DNA of 64,000 bases from Korobacter sp963758505. Lineage in GTDB: Bacteria > Acidobacteriota > Terriglobia > Terriglobales > Acidobacteriaceae. Position 1 is the stretch's first letter; each line of letters starts with the position of its first letter. This document shows positions 27,184-38,804 of this stretch, piece after piece. The notes beneath the pieces were generated by a model. That model worked only from the letters and a program-made list of their open reading frames with translations, was not told the DNA's origin and did not search any database. The stretch lies in NCBI GenBank assembly GCA_963758505.1, contig CAVWVJ010000003.1, forward strand, positions 248,001-312,000, given 5' to 3'. Made by a program: the position numbers and the translations under genes.

Positions 27184-27213
27184 TGTCATCCTGAGCGAAG
27201 GATGCGCAGCATC
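27184..27213. repeat. Dispersed 30-bp repeat, copy 2
   Basis: Identical over 30 bases to 23,761-23,790, in the short gap between the S55-like gene and the beta-propeller gene. Confidence 0.7.
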
Positions 27214-27273
27214 CGCAGCCGAAAGACCTACGGTATCTGGCCGTCCCCCTCGGTATCTACCGGAGTCGCCTGC

Positions 27274-29667
27274 ATGCTACCCTTTCCCTACCCCATGAAA
27301 GCCGCATTAACCCTTCTTTTTCTCACCTCGCTTGCTCTCGCCGAAGGCACGCGCACCTGGGAACAATCCAAGTACGACGACTTCGAAAAAGGTACCGCCA
27401 AGGGCGTCGCTATTCGCAGTGACGGTTCGCTCGAACTCGCGCCCAGCTTCAAATCTGTCTTCACTTCGCCCTCGACTTACATCTGGTCCATCGTTTCCGA
27501 CAGCCAGGGCAACGTCTTCGCCGCTGCCGGATCTCCTGCTCGCGTCTACCGCATCGCCAACGGCCACGAAACCATCGTTTTTGCTCCGCAGGAATTGCAA
27601 GTCCAGGCGCTCGCCCTCGCCGAGGACGGCACCCTTTTCGCCGCAACCTCGCCCGACGGCCGGGTTTACAAGATCGTTCGCAAGGGCACGCCTGCGGAAA
27701 AAACTGCGGTTAAGCAAGCCGCGCAGCCCCCGGTGAACACGGCGCAGAATGCCGCCGCCAACGAGCCCGGCGGCAACCGCGTACAACCCAGTCTTCCCGT
27801 CGACCCCGACTACACCGCTACTGTCTTCTTCGAGCCGAAAACGAAATACATCTGGGACCTCGCCCTCGATTCCGAAGGCCGCCTCTATATCGCCACCGGC
27901 GACAATGGCGAAATCTTCCGCGTCGACCGTAACGGCCAGGGCAGCGTCTTCTTCAAGAGCGACGAAGCGCACATCCGCAAGCTCGCCTTCGACAACAAGC
28001 AGAACCTCATCGCCGGCTCCGACGGCAGCGGCCTCATCTACCGCATCTCGCCGCAGGGCGACGGCTTCGTCCTCTACAGCGCCCCGAAAAAAGAGATCAC
28101 CGCCCTCGCCGTCGATCAGCAAGGCAACATCTACGCCGCCGGCGTCGGGGAAAAGCGCTCCGCCGAAAGTTCTTCCCCGAATCCGCAGCAATCCCCGGGC
28201 ACCGTGGTTCCATTGCCGTCGCAGCCTGGCCTTCCCGCAGGCGTCGTCGTTCCCCTGCAGACCCTCGCCGCCACGGGCGGCTCGCAGGTTTACCGTCTTG
28301 CCCCCGACGGCTCTCCGCAGCGCATTTGGGATTCCCCGACCGACATCGTTTACACCCTCGGCTTCGACGCCAGCGGCCGCCTCATCGCCGGCACCGGCAA
28401 TCGCGGGCGCGTCTATTCCATCGCTCCCGATGGCACCTTCGCCAACCTGCTCGAAGCCAGCGCGAGCCAGGTCACGGGCCTCGCGCGCGCTGCCGATGGC
28501 GGCCTCCACGTTTCCACCAGCAATTTGGGCAAGATCTTCGAAATGGGATCGACGACCGGAAACGAAGGCACCTTCGAGAGCGATGTCTTCGACGCGCACA
28601 TTTTCTCCAAGTGGGGCCGCGCGCAGATACGCGGCACTGGCAACATCGAACTCTTCGCGCGCAGCGGCAACGTCGACAACCCCGACCGCAATTGGAGCGC
28701 ATGGCGGAAAGTCGACCTGCAACGGGACCTCCCCATCGATACGCCCGCTGCCCGCTTTATCCAGTGGCGTGCCGTTTTGCATGAGGGATCCAGCGGGCCC
28801 TCGCTCGATAGCGTTACTGTTTTCTATTTGCCCAAGAATGTCGCGCCCATCATTGACGAGGTCTACGTCCAGGTCGGCGCTCGCTTCCCGGCAACATCAC
28901 ATCCCGAGACCACCACCGTCACCCTCGGACCGCCAGGGTCCTCCAGTTCCAGCCACGTCGATATCGCTCCCACTGCCATACGCGATCGCAGTTCTATCGC
29001 CGTGCGCTGGGACGCCCACGATGACAACGACGACAACCTCGTTTATAGCCTCTGGTATCGCGGCGATGGTGAATCCCGCTGGAAGCTGATGCAGGACAAC
29101 ATCACCGACAAATACCTCTCCTTTGACGCCGGCCTGCTCCCCGACGGCGGCTATACCATGCGCGTCGTCGCCAGCGACGCCCCCTCGCATACCCCCGAGG
29201 ACGCTCTCAGCGCGCAAAAAGAGAGCTCTCGCTTCGAGGTTGACAATACGCCGCCGGCCGTCGAAAGCCTCGCTGCCGTATATGACGGGAACAACATCCA
29301 CACCACCTTCCGGGCCGCAGACAGCTTTTCTGTCATCAAGCACGCCGAGTTCTCCGTCGACGCCGGCGATTGGCAGACCGTCGAACCGGTGGGACAACTC
29401 TCCGACTCGCGCATGGAAAACTATGACTTCACCGTTCCTCTGAATGTCGCCGCGCCCTCCGTAACGCCGAATCCGATGGAGGGTGTCCCTGCCAGCGCCA
29501 TTCACCCGGCTCCCCGCGCCGGCCGCAAAGGCCCGCAGAAGAACGCACCCGCACCCCCCGCACCGGCGCAGGAGGAACACGTCATCGTCGTCCGCGTCTA
29601 CGACCGCTTCGACAACATGGGCTCCGCTAAGGTGATCGTGAGAAACCTGCCGGGCCCGCAGAAATGA
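27274..29667 (+). CDS. Secreted beta-propeller / Ig-like surface protein
   Basis: 797 residues from ATG 27274 (GGAG eight bases upstream); ATG 27295 is the alternative. The signal peptide is MKAALTLLFLTSLALA. About five to seven propeller blades follow, each with a strand pattern such as IWSIVSDSQGNVFAAAGSPA, IWDLALDSEGRLYIATGDNG, VYTLGFDASGRLIAGTGNRG, with turns like those of NHL or SMP-30-type propellers. After about residue 440 come beta-sandwich stretches resembling discoidin/Ig modules (WSAWRKVDLQRD; RWDAHDDNDDNLVYSLWYRG). No catalytic motif seen. It is probably outside the cytoplasm and co-transcribed with the S55-like gene upstream. Confidence 0.72.
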   Translation: MLPFPYPMKAALTLLFLTSLALAEGTRTWEQSKYDDFEKGTAKGVAIRSDGSLELAPSFKSVFTSPSTYIWSIVSDSQGNVFAAAGSPARVYRIANGHETIVFAPQELQVQALALAEDGTLFAATSPDGRVYKIVRKGTPAEKTAVKQAAQPPVNTAQNAAANEPGGNRVQPSLPVDPDYTATVFFEPKTKYIWDLALDSEGRLYIATGDNGEIFRVDRNGQGSVFFKSDEAHIRKLAFDNKQNLIAGSDGSGLIYRISPQGDGFVLYSAPKKEITALAVDQQGNIYAAGVGEKRSAESSSPNPQQSPGTVVPLPSQPGLPAGVVVPLQTLAATGGSQVYRLAPDGSPQRIWDSPTDIVYTLGFDASGRLIAGTGNRGRVYSIAPDGTFANLLEASASQVTGLARAADGGLHVSTSNLGKIFEMGSTTGNEGTFESDVFDAHIFSKWGRAQIRGTGNIELFARSGNVDNPDRNWSAWRKVDLQRDLPIDTPAARFIQWRAVLHEGSSGPSLDSVTVFYLPKNVAPIIDEVYVQVGARFPATSHPETTTVTLGPPGSSSSSHVDIAPTAIRDRSSIAVRWDAHDDNDDNLVYSLWYRGDGESRWKLMQDNITDKYLSFDAGLLPDGGYTMRVVASDAPSHTPEDALSAQKESSRFEVDNTPPAVESLAAVYDGNNIHTTFRAADSFSVIKHAEFSVDAGDWQTVEPVGQLSDSRMENYDFTVPLNVAAPSVTPNPMEGVPASAIHPAPRAGRKGPQKNAPAPPAPAQEEHVIVVRVYDRFDNMGSAKVIVRNLPGPQK

Positions 29668-29815
29668 GCCTTCCGCAACAAGGCACGAAAGCGGCGTGGT
29701 CGACCAGGGCTTAGCGATAACCGTCGCGGAGAACAACATCTCGAAGTGGATTCGCTTCCAACAGCTGGTCTGAGGTTACCTGGATGACTGCCGAAAAAAT
29801 TCTCGCGCGCCTCTC

Positions 29816-31765
29816 ATGAGTACCTCGTTTGAAGTTCCGATCCGCGCTGCTGCCTCGCATTCTCAGCGCCCTGGGGAACACATCACCGGGCAAGCCGGAG
29901 CTCTCGCGCTGACCGTCGGTGCGCTCGGGGTGGTTTTCGGCGATATTGGCACCAGCCCGCTCTACACCTTGCGGGAGTGCCTGCTCGGCCTCGGCGGCAC
30001 AAATGCTTCCGAAGCCGATATCCTCGGGATCCTTTCGCTGATGATCTGGGCTCTCATCCTGGTCGTCACCATCAAGTATTTGTATTTCATCTTGCGCGCC
30101 GATCATGACGGCGAAGGCGGAATTTTCGCGCTGCTCGCGCTCGTTCCCGAACGCTTCCGTTGCAACCCTCTGCACCCCGGCAAGGTCACTGCGGTTGCGC
30201 TGCTCGGCGTTATCGGGGCCGCGCTCCTGTATGGTGACGGCGTGATTACGCCCGCCATCTCCGTGCTCAGCGCCGTTGAAGGACTTACCATCCTGAATCC
30301 GGCGTTCCGAACATGGGTGGTGCCCTTGACCTGCGTCATTCTGGCCGGGCTTTTTGCAATTCAGCGGAGAGGGACCGGCAAAGTCGGACAGTTCTTCGGG
30401 CCCATCATGTTGGTCTGGTTCGTCACTCTCGCCAGCCTGGGTGTCGATCACATCCGCAGCTCGCCGCACGTGCTGCAGTCATTCTCCCCGTTCTGGGCGG
30501 TTCGGTTCTTTCAGCATCATGGCTGGCACGGTCTCCTCATTCTCGGGTCCGTCGTGCTCGTGGTTACCGGAGGGGAAGCGCTTTACGCTGACCTCGGCCA
30601 TTTCGGCCGCGCCCCAATCCGCCGCGCTTGGTTATGGCTGGTTTTCCCATCGTTGATGCTGGGCTATCTCGGCCAGGGCGCTCTCGTGCTCTCCCATTCG
30701 ACCGGAGGCGAGAATCCCTTTTTCGCTCAGGTCCCCCGTGGATTGCCGACCGCCTTGCTCGTGATCCTCTCCAGCACCGCGACCATCATCGCCTCACAAG
30801 CTCTCATCTCCGGAGCATTTTCCCTCACGCGCCAGGCCATGATTCTCGGTTACTTCCCCGCCGTCACCGTGCACCACACTTCGGAGAGCAACGAAGGCCA
30901 GATCTATATCCCGGAAGTCAACGCCCTTCTCGCCGCCGGATGCCTGGGACTTGTGCTCGCCTTTCGCGAGTCGGTTAAGTTGGCGGCCGCTTATGGCATT
31001 GCCGTGACTGGCACCATGGCCATCACGTCGATCTTGTTTTATATCGTTGCGCGATACCGCTGGAACTGGCCCCGCTGGAAGTCCGCTGCCGTCCTGGTCT
31101 TTTTTCTCTCTTTCGATATCCCGTTCCTCGTCGCCAACCTGTTTAAGTTCCTCAAGGGCGGATACGTACCGGTCCTGATCGGCGCCCTCCTGATCGCCGC
31201 CATGCTCATCTGGAATCGCGGCCGCACATCGCTCGAGCAGCGCTACGCCACGCAATTTCCCTCCTTCGAAAACGTTCGCGACAAAATCACCGAGTCTCTC
31301 ATTACTCGCGTTCCCGGCAGCGCTGTGTTCATCGCTCCCAGCGAGAACCACGTACCGCCTATCCTCATGCACTTCGTCGAAAGATGCCGGTCTCTGAGCG
31401 AGAATGTCATATTGTTAAGCGTCGCTACGGATGTCGCCGCTGTCATCCCGCCATCGCAACGCTACAGCGTCAAGAATCTAGGCGCCGGGTTCTGGCAGGT
31501 CGCCCTGCGCTTCGGTTTCATGGAACATCCCCGCGTGGTGGAAGCTTTGCAAGAGGCGGTGAAGGCAGAAAATATTCCCGTCCATTTGGACGATGTCACC
31601 TATTACGTAGGCCACGAAACCCTGGTCGCCCGGAAGTCCAACAAACTGGGCCGAACCGCGGAACGAATCTTCTCCTACCTGCAACGCAATGCCGTTGAGG
31701 TCGAGACCACGTTCTGCCTCCCGCCTCAGCAAGTAATCGAGATCAGCACCCAAGTCAACGTCTAG
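29816..31765 (+). CDS. kup: Potassium transporter Kup
   Basis: 649 residues, normal length for the KUP/HAK/KT family, which takes up K+ with protons across the inner membrane. The N-terminal hallmark GALGVVFGDIGTSPLYTLRE is at about residues 37-56, followed by about 12 hydrophobic segments, among them GVIGAALLYGDGVITPAISV and ALYADLGHFGR (GEALYAD motif), and the cytoplasmic C-terminal domain with FVERCRSLSENVILLSV. ATG 29816 is the first sensible start. It stands apart from its neighbours, with 148 and 46 bases of spacing. Confidence 0.95.
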   Translation: MSTSFEVPIRAAASHSQRPGEHITGQAGALALTVGALGVVFGDIGTSPLYTLRECLLGLGGTNASEADILGILSLMIWALILVVTIKYLYFILRADHDGEGGIFALLALVPERFRCNPLHPGKVTAVALLGVIGAALLYGDGVITPAISVLSAVEGLTILNPAFRTWVVPLTCVILAGLFAIQRRGTGKVGQFFGPIMLVWFVTLASLGVDHIRSSPHVLQSFSPFWAVRFFQHHGWHGLLILGSVVLVVTGGEALYADLGHFGRAPIRRAWLWLVFPSLMLGYLGQGALVLSHSTGGENPFFAQVPRGLPTALLVILSSTATIIASQALISGAFSLTRQAMILGYFPAVTVHHTSESNEGQIYIPEVNALLAAGCLGLVLAFRESVKLAAAYGIAVTGTMAITSILFYIVARYRWNWPRWKSAAVLVFFLSFDIPFLVANLFKFLKGGYVPVLIGALLIAAMLIWNRGRTSLEQRYATQFPSFENVRDKITESLITRVPGSAVFIAPSENHVPPILMHFVERCRSLSENVILLSVATDVAAVIPPSQRYSVKNLGAGFWQVALRFGFMEHPRVVEALQEAVKAENIPVHLDDVTYYVGHETLVARKSNKLGRTAERIFSYLQRNAVEVETTFCLPPQQVIEISTQVNV

Positions 31766-31811
31766 CCCCAGCCATCGTCGTGTTCCCGCGAGAGGGCACT
31801 ACAATCTCACC

Positions 31812-32393
31812 GTGCGCCCCCTCTTCGAAAATCTGGCCCTCCTCCTTTGTTCCATCTACGCCACGATCCCCGCTTTCTGGCTCACTCTCCATCCCTTTAC
31901 TGCCCACTGGCGCACCCGCGGCCGCAATTCGTTCCGATTCATCCTCCCCCTCTGGATCCTCTATATCGCTATCGCCGTCCTGGTCCTCGCCCCATGGCGC
32001 CACCGCGCTCTCTACACTTCGGTTTACGCCTTCCTTCCCGGCACACTCCTCATCCTCACCGGACTTCTTCTCTACCGCGCCTCCTCGCGAGATTTCACTC
32101 ACGTTCACCTCAGCGGACTCGCCGAACTCGAACCCGATCGGCATGGGCAGTCGCTGGTCACCAGCGGCATCCGTGCCCGCGTCCGCCATCCTATCTACCT
32201 CGGGCACCTCTGCGAACTCCTCGGCTGGACCGTCTGCTTCGGCACCCTGTCGCTCTTCCTCCTCACCGCCTTGGCCGCCTTCACCGGCGCAATCATGCTC
32301 CGCCTCGAAGACAACGAACTCGAAGCCCGCTTCGGCGACGCCTACCGCACCTATCGCCGCTCCGTCCCCGCCCTCTTTCCTCGTCTCTTTTGA
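31812..32393 (+). CDS. Isoprenylcysteine carboxyl methyltransferase/PEMT-like membrane protein
   Basis: 193 residues starting at GTG 31812. Four to five membrane segments (LALLLCSIYATIPAFWLTL; FILPLWILYIAIAVLVLAP; SVYAFLPGTLLILTGLLLY; ELLGWTVCFGTLSLFLLTAL). The hallmark is the C-terminal pair RARVRHPIYLGHL and EDNELEARFGDAYRTYRRSV, the SAM-binding region of ICMT/phospholipid methyltransferase-type proteins (H-P-x-Y and E-x-x-L ... Y). The substrate, a lipid or prenyl-like group, cannot be told. Its long reverse reading frame is only a shadow of GC-rich codons. Confidence 0.8.
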   Translation: MRPLFENLALLLCSIYATIPAFWLTLHPFTAHWRTRGRNSFRFILPLWILYIAIAVLVLAPWRHRALYTSVYAFLPGTLLILTGLLLYRASSRDFTHVHLSGLAELEPDRHGQSLVTSGIRARVRHPIYLGHLCELLGWTVCFGTLSLFLLTALAAFTGAIMLRLEDNELEARFGDAYRTYRRSVPALFPRLF

Positions 32394-32538
32394 ACCTCCC
32401 TCCCTCTCGAGCAGGAGCGCAGCGTTCGCCCTGCTTGTCCTCCTGAGGGCAGAACGCCCCCCGGCCCAGGACGCTGAATCCGCTTTCGCTACAATGAACT
32501 GTCTCACCCAACGGCCATTCGCTAACGCCGACCGCTCA

Positions 32539-33810
32539 ATGAAATTCGAGCTCTTCATCGCGACCCGCTATCTGCGTGCAAAACGCCGCCAGGCCGTCAT
32601 TGGCGTGATCACTGCGATTTCCATCATCGGCGTCGCCGCCGGGGTGGCTTCGCTCATCATCGCCCTCGCCATCAACAACGGCTTCAGCACGGACCTTCAG
32701 GCGCGACTGCTCGGCTCCATGTCGCACATCAACCTGATGCGGGTGCAGAATGACGGCATCCGCAACTGGCAGGAGCTTCTCGCCCGTCTCACGAAACAAC
32801 CGCACATCGTCGCCGGGGCGCCCGCCATTTACGAGGAGGTCCTCATCTCCCGTGGCGCACGTGCCCAGGGCGCATTGCTCAAAGGCATCGTTCCGGCCGA
32901 CGAGCGCCGCGTCAGCGACCTCCTCGACCACATCACCTATGGCTCTGCCGATCCGCTCAGTGCCGGCAAGAACGCCGATACCCCGCCCAAGACCCTCGCC
33001 GACGAAGTCACCCAATCGCTTCCCCCCATCATCCTCGGCAAAGACATGGCCGATTCCCTCGGCGCCACGGTCGGCTCCGTCGTGCTCGTCACCAGCCCGC
33101 AAGGCGAACTGACACCCTTCGGCATCGTGCCGAAGTACCAGCGCTTCAAGGTGGTCGGCATCTTCCAGTCGGGCTTTTACGACTACGACTCCTCCTGGGG
33201 CCTCACCCGCCTCAGCGATGCCCAGCAGTTATTCGGCCTCACCGATGTTGTGCCGGTCCTCGAGTTCAAGGTCGACGACATCTACAAAGCGCCGCAAATT
33301 GCCGAGGAGCTAGAGAAGGCCGCCGGCCCTGGCTTTGGATCCAAGAACTGGATGGAGCAAAACCAGGCGCTCTTCCGCGCCCTCCGCCTCGAAAAAGTCG
33401 TTACTTTCATCACCATCGGCCTGATCGTCTTTGTTGCCGCCCTCAACATCTTGATTTCGCTGATCATGATGGTGATGGAGAAGACCAAGGACATCGCTGT
33501 CCTCGTCTCCATCGGCGCCCGCCGCCAACAGATCCGCCGTATCTTCATGCTGCAGGGCGTCCTGGTCGGTGTCATCGGCACCCTCATCGGCCTCATTGTC
33601 GGCTACGCCCTTGCCATCACCGCTGGCCACTATCACTGGATTCATCTCTCCGCCGAGGTTTACTCCATCGATTACGTCCCCTTCGCGCCGCGCATCAAGG
33701 ACGGCCTGATCGTCGCCCTCGTCTCCATCGCAATCTCTTTTATCGCTACCGTCTACCCTGCCGTGAACGCCGCCAAGGTCCTCCCCGCCGAAGCCCTCCG
33801 CTACGAGTAG
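32539..33810 (+). CDS. lolC: Lipoprotein-releasing ABC transporter permease, LolC/LolE type
   Basis: 423 residues from ATG 32539. A first membrane helix (GVITAISIIGVAAGVASLII) is followed by a periplasmic MacB-like domain (about 45-275) and three C-terminal helices of the FtsX fold (VTFITIGLIVFVAALNILIS; GVLVGVIGTLIGLIVGYALA; GLIVALVSIAISFIATVYPA). TRYLRAKRRQ at the start and MMVMEKTKDIAVLVSIGARR after the second helix are family hallmarks. With LolD it would extract lipoproteins from the inner membrane for transport to the outer membrane. The ATPase gene follows after 265 bases. As in many Acidobacteriota a single permease could form the dimer. Confidence 0.9.
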   Translation: MKFELFIATRYLRAKRRQAVIGVITAISIIGVAAGVASLIIALAINNGFSTDLQARLLGSMSHINLMRVQNDGIRNWQELLARLTKQPHIVAGAPAIYEEVLISRGARAQGALLKGIVPADERRVSDLLDHITYGSADPLSAGKNADTPPKTLADEVTQSLPPIILGKDMADSLGATVGSVVLVTSPQGELTPFGIVPKYQRFKVVGIFQSGFYDYDSSWGLTRLSDAQQLFGLTDVVPVLEFKVDDIYKAPQIAEELEKAAGPGFGSKNWMEQNQALFRALRLEKVVTFITIGLIVFVAALNILISLIMMVMEKTKDIAVLVSIGARRQQIRRIFMLQGVLVGVIGTLIGLIVGYALAITAGHYHWIHLSAEVYSIDYVPFAPRIKDGLIVALVSIAISFIATVYPAVNAAKVLPAEALRYE

Positions 33811-34075
33811 TGCCGTCTTGCGTCACGGCACGATTTCTTGTGTCGGGGCGCGAAATCGCACCAGGGCCTGCTTGCGCACGCGACCCGACCGTGCCGAGAC
33901 GGGCGCAGGAAGCGCGGCCCGGAAGACCCCATCCGATCCGACTCCTTGTCTAGTTCCCTTTTGGTACACCGAGGTAACAAAAAAGTATCAGCAGCAATGC
34001 ACATATAACCGTGTTCTAATTCGTACAACGCCCGCAACCACGGCCTAACCGCCGCGATATCTGCGACGTTGGAGT

Positions 34076-34795
34076 ATGCTTCTGCATCCAACAGGAAAGG
34101 CCCAAATCTTGCGGACAGAGCGTTTGACCAAGGTCTTTCGCTCGGGCAGTACGAATCTGGTGCTCTTTGAGAACTTGTCCTTTCAGGTGATGAAAGGTGA
34201 ACTGGTCGCTATCGTCGGGGACTCCGGTTCCGGGAAGAGCACTCTTTTGCACATCCTCGGTGCCCTTGATAGGCCTTCTGACGGTGACGTATACTTCGCG
34301 GAACTCAGGCTCGCAAAGCTAGCCGAAGCGGCCGCGGCGGAATTCCGAAACCGGGAACTTGGGTTTGTTTGGCAGTTTCACTACCTGCTACCCGAATTTA
34401 CCGCTCTCGAGAATATCGCGATGCCGTTGCTGGTCAGGGGTTTGGGTCGGCGCGAGGCAGAATCGCAGGCTCGCCATTGGTTACAGGAAGTCGGTTTGCT
34501 CGACCGGGCTCAACATAGGCCTGGCGAATTGTCCGGGGGGGAGCAACAACGTGTTGCCCTGGCCCGGGCGTTGGTTACCAAGCCGCAGGTGCTCATGGCC
34601 GATGAGCCAACCGGCGACCTCGATAACCGCACGGCGGAGACGATCTTTAATTTGATTGCCAAGCTACATCGCGACTATCAGCTCACCTCTCTTATCGTTA
34701 CCCACAATCTCGCCTTCGCGCGCCGCTGTGACAGAGTCATCCGTCTGGCGGGTGGGTTCGTACAAGAGGTACAACCGATGTCGCTACCCGCCTAA
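34076..34795 (+). CDS. lolD: Lipoprotein-releasing ABC transporter ATP-binding protein LolD
   Basis: 239 residues. Walker A at 48-55 (GDSGSGKS), Q-loop FVWQFHYLLPEFTALENI, signature LSGGEQQRVALARAL, Walker B VLMADEPTGDLD, switch His in IVTHN. The EFTALENIAMPLL wording is typical of LolD/MacB-type ATPases, which power lipoprotein release. The permease gene lies just upstream. ATG 34076 has a poorly spaced GGAG; a TTG at about residue 12 is another possible start. Confidence 0.9.
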   Translation: MLLHPTGKAQILRTERLTKVFRSGSTNLVLFENLSFQVMKGELVAIVGDSGSGKSTLLHILGALDRPSDGDVYFAELRLAKLAEAAAAEFRNRELGFVWQFHYLLPEFTALENIAMPLLVRGLGRREAESQARHWLQEVGLLDRAQHRPGELSGGEQQRVALARALVTKPQVLMADEPTGDLDNRTAETIFNLIAKLHRDYQLTSLIVTHNLAFARRCDRVIRLAGGFVQEVQPMSLPA

Positions 34796-35053
34796 GCGGG
34801 AGCACGGCAACTGCGGTTTACCCGGGCGTTTCATATCCCGGGCTGAAAGGACCAGTGGCTTCCAGGATGAGCCAAGAGGCTCACCATGGAAAGCCATGAG
34901 GCGGCTACCATCGGGTGGCTGAGGCGGCGCGGACAACGCTAGGGCTCCAATGTCCGCGTGATTCGCATCACTGGGTGCGGATCGGGGGTGAGCTGGTAAT
35001 GAAGCTTCCGCAGATCGACACAGATCGGTCGCGGCCAAGCTTTGGAGATCTAA
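34796..35053 (+). promoter_or_regulatory. Long, structured leader of clpC (class not recognised)
   Basis: 258 bases ahead of clpC with several self-complementary blocks, for example CCCGGGCGTTTCATATCCCGGG near 34,819-34,845 and repeated GAGGC/GCCTC-like segments between 34,870 and 34,930. It may hold the promoter and a regulatory RNA element, but I cannot match a riboswitch class. Confidence 0.3.
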
Positions 35054-37507
<2,454 letters not shown>

Positions 37508-37530
37508 CGCTGCTTCTGCAGCCAACAAAA

Positions 37531-37557
37531 AGCCCGCCGCAAGGCGGGCTTTGTTAT
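37531..37557 (+). terminator. Intrinsic terminator of clpC
   Basis: AGCCCGCC, four-base loop, GGCGGGCT, followed by TTGTTATT. It begins 24 bases after the clpC stop. Confidence 0.85.
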
Positions 37558-37775
37558 TGGAGGAAACGCCATTCGTCTCAAACGGATTCCGGTTCCGCAT
37601 AGCGCACACACACGGCTTTCACGTCATACTCCGCTGCATCGACTCACAATACTCAAGCGCGTAGCACGTCCCGCTCTTGAAGCCCAGGTGCAACCCTGGG
37701 TAACAGCCGGGGGAGGATCGCCTTCTCGACGAGGGCATGGCCCGAGGAGAGTCGCCGGGGAAACGCCCCGCGTTG

Positions 37776-38070
37776 CTAGGATCCGACCGATGTCGGTTCC
37801 ACCACAATCCCGTTCTTCTCCAAACGCAGAGCGTATTCCTCCTCGAACGGGCGCGTGCGGTGATACGTTTCCTGGTGCTCGATGTGATGGTGCACGGCTT
37901 CCACGTTCGAGGTGCTTACGCTGAAGCAGCCATATCCTTCCTGCAACGCAAACGGGACACCGCGATCATTCATTGCCTTCGACGATTTCGCCTTAACCGA
38001 TCGCACCAGCATCGCCCCCACAATCTTGGTGCACGCCTTGATAGCGCCATAAGCCTCTGCCCACGCTAAA
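37776..38070 (-). pseudogene. RAYT (IS200-like, REP-associated tyrosine transposase) C-terminal remnant
   Basis: On the minus strand the frame ending at 37,776 carries KACTKIVGAML, VKAKSSKA, FALQEGYGCFSVS and HHHIEHQETYHRTRPFEEEY, the C-terminal pattern of Transposase_17/RAYT proteins (usually WQEGYGAFSVS...I..Q..HH....FEEE). The N-terminal catalytic HUH motif and the Tyr-bearing part are missing, and the join to upstream sequence is disordered. RAYTs move REP palindromes. The piece sits beside a hairpin at 38,069 and a REP-like palindrome at 38,721. The region 37,560-37,775 shows nothing else. Confidence 0.65.
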
Positions 38071-38093
38071 GCCCCGGATGACTGCCGGGGCTT
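38069..38093 (-). terminator. GC-rich hairpin between RAYT remnant and SRPBCC gene
   Basis: AAGCCCCGG, seven-base loop, CCGGGGCTT (9-bp stem). On the minus strand it follows the SRPBCC gene by 12 bases and is followed by a short T-run (TTTAGC), so it may terminate that gene. It could also be a mobile REP-type element left by the adjacent RAYT. Confidence 0.55.
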
Positions 38094-38104
38094 CGTCATT
38101 GGAC

Positions 38105-38638
38105 TCACGGTTGCTCTGCAACTGCCTTTAAGTTCGCCAAACCATCCTCGAAGTGCTTGCCCATTTTCCGATCCAGGTTCACGAACACGCTCATCACCCG
38201 CATCGGAAACAGGCTCGGTCCCGTCATCGTCCACGAAACCTGGGTCTTCCCGGATGTTCCCTCCTCCAACCGGAATTCGTTGACGTTGTGTGCCACGAAT
38301 GGTCTACGCCAATCGACATCCACGATCACCAGTTTCGGAGCTATCGCCTTCGTCACCGTCATGCGGCCCTGCCCGCTGTTACCGCTGCCGCTCCAATCGG
38401 AGGACGCACCCACGCCACGCTCCGCCCCACCAAACGTCCGCTTCACCGACGCATCCTCCCGGTCCGTCGGCGCCCATCGCGGCCACTGATGAAAATCAGC
38501 GATCAACCCATACACCTTCGCCGCGTCTGCCTCGATCACGGTGGACCGCTCAATTCGAAACTGTTTCGGCTTCATCGCCGCGAAAATCAGGACCGCGGCA
38601 ATCGCCGGCACCAATACCGCAACTACCTTCAGGAACAT
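38105..38638 (-). CDS. SRPBCC (START-like) family protein
   Basis: 177 residues from ATG 38638, which follows GGAGGAG; upstream in-frame codons have no such site. One N-terminal hydrophobic segment (FLKVVAVLVPAIAAVLIFAA) is followed by a polyketide-cyclase/START-like fold: RIERSTVIEADAAKVYGLIA, FHQWPRWAPTDRED, WTMTGPSLFPMRVMSVFVNL. Proteins of this fold bind hydrophobic ligands; the ligand is unknown. It appears membrane-anchored with the pocket outside or in the periplasm. Monocistronic, ending at a hairpin. Confidence 0.85.
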   Translation of the reverse strand: MFLKVVAVLVPAIAAVLIFAAMKPKQFRIERSTVIEADAAKVYGLIADFHQWPRWAPTDREDASVKRTFGGAERGVGASSDWSGSGNSGQGRMTVTKAIAPKLVIVDVDWRRPFVAHNVNEFRLEEGTSGKTQVSWTMTGPSLFPMRVMSVFVNLDRKMGKHFEDGLANLKAVAEQP

Positions 38639-38720
38639 CGAGCGCTCCTCCACCAAATTCGGCGGGTGACCCACTTCTCCGCTCTTTTGCCTCCCCTATC
38701 CCTCACATCGATGTGGGTGC

Positions 38721-38752
38721 CCCATTTCTCGCGTTCTTTCGCGAGAAGTGGG
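38721..38752. repeat. REP-like palindrome
   Basis: CCCATTTCTCGCG, six-base loop, CGCGAGAAGTGGG: 13 positions pair with one G-U. It overlaps the 13-base element GTGGGTGCCCCAT (38,713-38,725) that recurs at 39,768-39,780, and resembles the palindrome at 57,419. Confidence 0.6.
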
Positions 38753-38804
38753 AAAACGGAGCGCCCCACCTTCGAAAATCATCGCAATTCCCATTCCGCT
38801 CTCC

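Noticed and set aside
25594..27189. 531-codon minus-strand frame opposite the S55-like gene
   Set aside because: Same reason: a shadow of strong third-position GC bias.
27307..28782. 491-codon minus-strand frame opposite the beta-propeller gene
   Set aside because: Shadow frame; no start signal and composition typical of reversed coding sequence.
34796..35053. A known riboswitch ahead of clpC
   Set aside because: Structured, but I cannot match any class by its conserved core; reported only as a leader region.
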